Assembly: GCA_029718625.1 (NCBI GenBank)
Contig: CM056376.1
Location: forward strand, 95,027,945 to 95,091,944
Length of the DNA stretch: 64,000 nucleotides
Reading direction: 5' to 3'
Source: Synaphobranchus kaupii
Lineage: Eukaryota; Chordata; Actinopteri; Anguilliformes; Synaphobranchidae
Shown here: positions 59,003 to 64,000 of the stretch, in pieces
Numbering within the stretch: position 1 is the stretch's first letter
How the letters are laid out: each line of letters begins with the position of its first letter
Program-made: the position numbers and the translations under genes
The notes under the pieces: model-generated
Told to the model about the DNA's origin: nothing
The model's database searches: none
What the model saw: the letters and a program-made list of their open reading frames with translations, nothing else

Positions 59003-59345
59003 TCTGCAGGACACCTCCAAAGCCACTGTCATTCTCTGTAGGGCACCTCCAAAGCCACTGTCATTCTCTGTAGGGCACCTCCAAAGCCACTGTCATTCTC
59101 TGTAGGGCACCTCCAAAGCCACTGTCATTCTCTGTAGGGCACCTCCAAAGCCACTGTCATTCTCTGTAGGGCACCTCCAAAGCCACTGTCATTCTCTGTA
59201 GGGCACCTCCAAAGCCACTGTCATTCTCTGTAGGGCACCTCCAAAGCCACAGCCACTCTCTGCAGGACACCTCCAAAGCCACTGTCATTCTCTGTAGGGC
59301 ACCTCCAAAGCCACTGTCATTCTCTGTAGGGCACCTCCAAAGTTA
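59003..59345. repeat. Minisatellite, unit 32 bp, about 10-11 copies
   Basis: Near-perfect tandem copies of CACCTCCAAAGCCACTGTCA plus TTCTCTGTAGGG. Two variant units (GCCACTCTCTGCAGGA) occur at the left end and in the middle, showing a higher-order duplication of the array. Confidence 0.95.
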
Positions 59346-59560
59346 TAGCCTCTCTTTGGTCAGCCTCCAGAAACACACTCAGTGAAGCGGGAGGGGACAT
59401 TCAAACACATCCGGGGGAAGGGGGAAGCTCTCAGATGCAATCTCCTACCCCAGCGAGACCCCAGACTGAGCAACCTGTATTTAATCAACACATCGAACCT
59501 CTCACCAGACACACAGCCTAAAACATCAATATGTATTTACTTTAAAAATTAAGGTTCAAG
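59346..59560. other. Short intergenic stretch, nothing recognised
   Basis: No feature recognised. Confidence 0.4.
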
Positions 59561-59805
59561 GTTCACTCACATTCATACTACAAGGACAATTTAGACTCTC
59601 TAAATTAACTTGCATGTCTTTGGACTGTGGGAGGAAAGCAGAGTACCCGGAGGACACTGGGAAAACATGCAACATGCAGACTACCCACGTGGACATGGGG
59701 AGAACATGCAAACACCACAGAAAGGCCCTCGGCCAGGATATTAACTCAGTAGCTTCTTGCTCTGAGGCGACAGCACCACTCATTGCACCAATGTGCCGCC
59801 CCCAG
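59561..59805 (-). mobile_element. tRNA-derived SINE (family C, widespread in fish)
   Basis: On the minus strand it begins GGGGGCGGCACATTGGTGCA with box A-like TGGTGCTGTCGCCTCAGAGC, a decayed box B, and the conserved body CCTTTCTGTGGTGTTTGCAT, GTTCTCCCCATGTCC, CAGTCCAAAGACATGCA and TCTAAATTGTCC. These blocks are characteristic of a SINE found in many teleosts. The promoter boxes have several changes, so the copy is old. Confidence 0.85.
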
Positions 59806-61372
59806 TATAGACCAGCACATCAGATGCATCATCAACATAACAAATGTTTTTGCCAAGCTCTGTTTTCAGCTTGCTGGCTGTCTCTCGATCCAGTACTTTT
59901 GAGATAAATCTTCTAAACTAATTTAATGTCCTGCGATAAGTGAGACAAAAACATATTGAATATATTCCGTTCAGCTAGGGATGCACCAGTACCATTTTTT
60001 AAGGTCGAGTACGAGTACCGAGTACTCAGGTTTGGTTACTTGCCGATACGGAGTACCGATACAAGTACTTTTAATAGTATTGCATTTTTCTTTTACCATA
60101 AAAGTGAGACGGCTGAAGACCCTGCAGCATAGGTGCCGGGTTTATTTTTTTTTACCAGGGGGTGCCCTAAAATAATTCAGCCACAGGCAAGCAGGCTGAG
60201 CAGTTACATCGGAATCTAGATGTCTAAAGTGGTGGAAATCTAGGTTGAGAGATGTTTCGACACGTTTTTGACTAAACATGTTCATTTAACTTTTACCAGG
60301 ATATAGCCTGGCTACATCCTAGCCAGTTAAAAAACGTTCACTTTTCAACCAATTTTGTGATGTGATCCATATTATTAAATAGTTTTCTTCATTGTAAAGT
60401 TACTAAAAAAACTAATAAAAATAGATGTACATAAAAAATGAAAGTGCACGACAAGAGGGAGAAGAGGCTAGAGAAATAGAGGCTGAGACAGTATGTCAAT
60501 GATTTAAGTAATGGAGTTGTATTCATTTGATGAGCTTAGAGAGCTGGGGGATGGTGTACACTAGTGGGTGATATAGCAGGATAGAAATACAATGCTTTCC
60601 TATGGGTAGATATTTGTACAGGAGGAACTACTGGCGATTCGCAGAAGTGGTGGAATAATACAGCGGTATCGGGTAGGAGCACTGTAAATTGTGAAACACA
60701 AAGGGGCACTTTACTGTTTTTATCTTATACTTTGTACTTTGCTCTGCACTTACACACAGTCTACACTATCCAGGTTGTCTGTGGGTACAGGTGTAGAAAA
60801 TGTGTCAGAACTATATTTTGTTCCAGACTGGGTTTGATGGATCTGGGCAAATCAGAGAATTGGAGGGAAATAATGCCATTTCCCAGCCTGCTCCAGAGGG
60901 TTTAGCCTGGTGATTCCTTTTGCCGCATGTTCACACAGCTTGTCCACATCCTGCGGAGTTCTGATTGGCCAGCTTGGACATCAGTGTTACCCCGGGCCTT
61001 TGCTGGCAGCCTAATACAGCTGAAATGATGTCCAATGAATTCATAGTAATGTCGACATCCATGCCTAAAAAGGTATCCTGAATAAACAACATTCAAACAT
61101 TCTTGCCTTACCTTAAAAGATAGCGAAAGTGAATTGTAACAGTTACAGTTACCAATTGTAAGCATTGTTATACTTATGTTACATGCAATACTTTACATTG
61201 TGAAATCTTGCCAGTAAATCACAATTTCAGTTGAACTGTGAAAGTAAGATAGAAATCGATGTTGAAGAATCTGAGTCCATATCGTTGCTCACAGGGATTG
61301 TACTAGTTTCATTGACAATGATGATCATAATCAAATACAAAAGGGCTTTAGCTAAATAAATAAATACATGAC
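59806..61372. other. Intergenic DNA with one repeat terminus
   Basis: At about 59976 CTAGGGATGCACCAGTACC, followed by GAGTACGAGTACCGAGTACT, resembles a common fish hAT-type end. No partner was found. No gene recognised. Confidence 0.4.
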
Positions 61373-61380
61373 AAAAGCTT

Positions 61381-61630
61381 GGTAACACTTTATTTTGTCC
61401 AATATTGAAACTCAGCTTGATAAATTGAATATAAGTTCACTGTTAATTTAAAGTCAATTGCATGTCAGGTGATTGTCCACAAACTCCACAAACAGATGAG
61501 TGCCAAGAAACACTGTATTGACATTCAACACTCTTGTGAAGAAATACTCTATTGACAATCAGCAAAGTATAAACTGATTGTTTGCTATATCTCAACTCTC
61601 TCTGATCAACATTCAAAATAAAGTGGTACC
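61381..61630. mobile_element. MITE, 250 bp, with perfect 8-bp target duplication
   Basis: Flanked by AAAAGCTT at 61373-61380 and 61631-61638. Terminal inverted repeats GGTAACACTTTATTTTG and (reverse complement of right end) GGTACCACTTTATTTTG, one mismatch in 17. The 8-bp duplication suggests a hAT-type (or P-type) transposase, although the ends lack the usual CAG/TAG start. Confidence 0.75.
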
Positions 61631-61638
61631 AAAAGCTT

Positions 61639-62532
61639 AAACCAAAAAAAAAGGTACACTACAGTAGATGGGAGGGATTTGTAGTATAGCACTCAATGCC
61701 ATGTCTTCTGTTTTTAGAACAGTTTGTTTCTTAAAGAATAGCAGCCAAAAGTGTACAGTGAATATCATGGAACTTCAGTTCAGTCCTTAAGCTCACGACG
61801 TAACCAAAACAACCTGCTGTTTGTTATTGCTGTGCTGAAAATAAGACTGTATAGGTACTCCCTAAAAAAAAACAGGCTCTCACAGGAGTTGTCCTGGTGC
61901 AATTGTTTCCTTGCGGTGTGGAATGGCAGCTGTGGTGCAATGTGGGACGTTGGTACAGAACTTCAAGAACTGTGGTAGTACTCAGCAGGGAATCATTCCT
62001 AAGACCTGTATGCTGTATGGATACCCAGGGAAATCAAGGGTAGAAGCCCTGTTACCACAGGCTCCTTTAATAGCTTTGAATTTTCTTGTTCCCCTTGGAA
62101 CAAGAAAATGAGCTTGCAAGGTCTCACTGTGTATCAACACGTGAGAGCGAGGTGTTGAGAGCAGGGTGGTAGTGCAGAGAATGATGGTTCTGAAGAAATA
62201 GGTATTGCTGCCAAATGCAGGGGGTGGAAATGGAGAAGGTGCAGGTAGTAGCAATGTCGGTGGCAGTGCTTTTGGAGATATGGATGGTAGAGAGGTGGAG
62301 ATGTGGGTGGATCAGATTATGATGACTTAATAATGGATTACTGCAGGCAGGTATGCACTGTTTTACTGCTGCTTGTTTTTTTGTTTTTGCAAAGTGGACA
62401 GAGAGTTAAACATGGAATAAGGATGAAGTGTGGGCTTGCATGTGTAGGCCAGCAGATAGCTCCAAAAGGCTGAGATGAAAGAGGGAGCAGAATGCTATGA
62501 GGGGCCGTTTAGGCCATAATTCATGTTGGACC
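61639..62532. other. Intergenic DNA with a 13-bp perfect hairpin
   Basis: ATTTTCTTGTTCC (62080-62092), loop CCTT, then the exact complement to 62109. Otherwise no gene or repeat recognised. Confidence 0.5.
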
Positions 62533-62935
62533 TCTCACATACATATATTCTCTCTCTCACATACATATATTCTCACTCTCACATACATATACTCTCTCTC
62601 GCATACATATATTCTCTCTCTCACATACATATATTCTCACTCTCACATACATATATTCTCACTCACATACATATATTCTCACTCTCACATACATATATTT
62701 TCACTCTCACATACATATATTATCACTCTCACATACATACATTCTCACTCTCATGTACATATATTCTCACTCTCACGTACATATATTCTCACTCTCACAT
62801 ACATACATTCTCACTCTCATATACATATATTCTCACTCTCACATACATATATTCTCATAAGAGAATGTATGTATGTAAGAGTGATAATATATGTATGTGA
62901 GAGTAGAATGTATGTATGTGAGAGAAAGTATATAT
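62533..62935. repeat. Minisatellite that switches orientation
   Basis: About 15 copies of a roughly 20-bp unit CTCACATACATATATTCTCA, then after 62857 about three copies of the reverse complement (GAATGTATGTATGTAAGAGT). The switch point ATTCTCATAAGAGAAT is a near-perfect palindrome, so the array can fold on itself. Open frames with repeated His-Thr-Tyr-Ile are artefacts. Confidence 0.9.
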
Positions 62936-62940
62936 ATGGA

Positions 62941-63000
62941 AGGCACTTACATGAAACGGAAGTCACTTACATGAAACGGAAGGCACTTACATGAAACGGA
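62941..63000. repeat. 20-bp tandem repeat, three copies
   Basis: Three head-to-tail copies of AGGCACTTACATGAAACGGA, the second with one change (AGTCACTT). Confidence 0.95.
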
Positions 63001-63152
63001 AGGAAGTTAGTTTATGGAATCGCGATTGGCTCAGAAGCTGCAAGCTGGCTGGTACCATAGATATAAACAACTACTGGATTCCTTATTCGCCCATTCAAGT
63101 TACGTCTGCACTGTTACTATAATATAATAATCTTGTCCAGTTCCCACGCATC

Positions 63153-64000
63153 GTGGAGGGGGAAGACCAGATACATGTATTACAACAAGAAATCGGAGTA
63201 ATGCATAATATATTATCGCCGTCTAAAACAGGCAGTGTATTGTCCTCATCTCTTGAGGCCAGGCCAGCGCTGTATCATTCTGCGCCTTCTCACAGCGAGA
63301 TGAGAGCGCGATTTAGTCCCAGTAACATGAACTCCAGTGTAGCTACCTTAAGAATCCTCAGCAGGTCAGCTTGGACTTGCTCGGAGACAGTCTGCCGTCC
63401 TGCACGATATAACACTCCACAACACTTTGGCAACTGGGACTCTCGGTCGAGGAAAAGGTAACAACTAAGTTTAATCACTGTGCAAACAGACAAATGAACC
63501 GTTATCATTTCGTAACCATGTAGTAATGCTAAAAGATAATCACACCACTTGCTAACATTAGCTAACTAACCAACAAAAGCAATGCTTCGTATAGCAACGG
63601 CCTTGGCTACTTAGACTTGCATTAAACAAGCTAACGTTAGCAAGTGATGTGATTATTTTTTAGCATTAGCTAGTACATGATTGCCACATTATAACGGTTC
63701 ACTGGTCTGTTTGCGTAGTGAATGAACTTAGTAATAAGCTAACGTTATTTGTTACGTTTTCCTCTGCCGAGAGTCAATGTGTGTCTGTGGACATTAGCCT
63801 ACACTCAGGAGTGAACATTACGGTGTAAATAGTGCTCTCATCTCGCTGTCAGCTGTGTTGTGAGAAGGCGCTGAGTAGGCTAGGCTACAGGGCTGATGCT
63901 GGCCTCTCAAGAAGCACTGACTGTTTCAGGTGACGGTAATATTTATGCATTACTCCGATTGCCGGTTGGAGGCTAATAACGTTACTGGTCTCCCCCTCCA
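63153..64000. repeat. Large divergent inverted duplication, continues past the window
   Basis: The left arm about 63153-63560 and right arm about 63625-64000 are reverse complements with many substitutions and indels. Mirrored words include GTTAGCAAGTG with GTGATTAT, ATAACGGTTCA, CCGAGAGTC, GCTCTCATCTCGCTGT, GAGAAGGCGC, ATGCATTACTCCGATT and TGGAGGGGGA. The central part contains CTAACGTTAGC words. Short frames in the left arm (plus 63153-63461, minus 63290-63508) are not recognised and are broken in the right arm. Confidence 0.75.

Noticed and set aside
59003..59345. Possible CRISPR-like array
   Set aside because: Units are contiguous 32-bp repeats without unique spacers, in a vertebrate genome; it is a minisatellite.
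62497..62994. 165-codon repetitive frame
   Set aside because: Translation of the 20-bp minisatellite.

Overview
The window looks like non-coding teleost fish DNA. The main clues are eel/fish-type tRNA-derived SINEs with an UnaL2/L2-like 3' tail, Tc1-like, hAT-like and CACTA-like DNA transposons, sushi-type Ty3/gypsy retrotransposons, and long CA, CT, TA and poly-G tracts. No complete host protein-coding gene is recognised. One short candidate host exon is flagged near 58.2-58.4 kb, minus strand. The order within teleosts is not resolved; the SINE tails make an eel-like fish a reasonable guess only.

Layout. 1-13 kb: mostly unique AT-rich intergenic DNA with two copies of one SINE family, a hAT-like element, microsatellites, a 615-bp foldback element and a small TIR element. 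13.0-16.1 kb: a decayed, truncated Ty3/gypsy copy. 16-23.6 kb: unique DNA with a 1.1-kb hAT element that has a perfect 8-bp target duplication, and a long GC-rich hairpin. 23.66-30.0 kb: a stretch bounded by CACTG...CAGTG termini, possibly an old CACTA/EnSpm-like element, holding three tandem duplications and a nested 1.64-kb Tc1 copy. 32.05-32.91 kb: a hAT element with an 8-bp target duplication.

33.1-38.6 kb (plus strand) and 42.6-50.0 kb (minus strand): two related chromovirus-type (sushi-like) LTR retrotransposons. The second is complete: 1.5-kb LTRs that are nearly identical, a 5-bp target duplication CAGAG, gag, pol with protease, reverse transcriptase, RNase H, integrase and chromodomain, and a polypurine tract. 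The first runs into a 500-base assembly gap (38641-39140) that hides its 3' end. Each pol has one single-base frameshift in a homopolymer. Between the two lie a Tc1 copy, a second copy of the foldback element, another Tc1 end, and a SINE.

50.3-52.2 kb: two adjacent inverted-repeat structures. The second carries a 540-bp Tc1 deletion derivative, and its other arm still shows the empty insertion site. 52-64 kb: unique DNA with SINEs, small TIR elements, hairpins, minisatellites, and at the end a large divergent inverted duplication that runs off the window.

The strongest biology is in the two sushi-like elements. Both keep (i) a CCCAAAA slippery heptamer followed after about 5 nt by a nested hairpin at the gag/pol junction, a candidate -1 ribosomal frameshift signal, and (ii) an 11-nt sequence after the 5' LTR that is exactly complementary to the predicted transcript 5' end about 30 nt below a TATA box. 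The second feature matches the self-priming mechanism known for the Tf1/sushi group.
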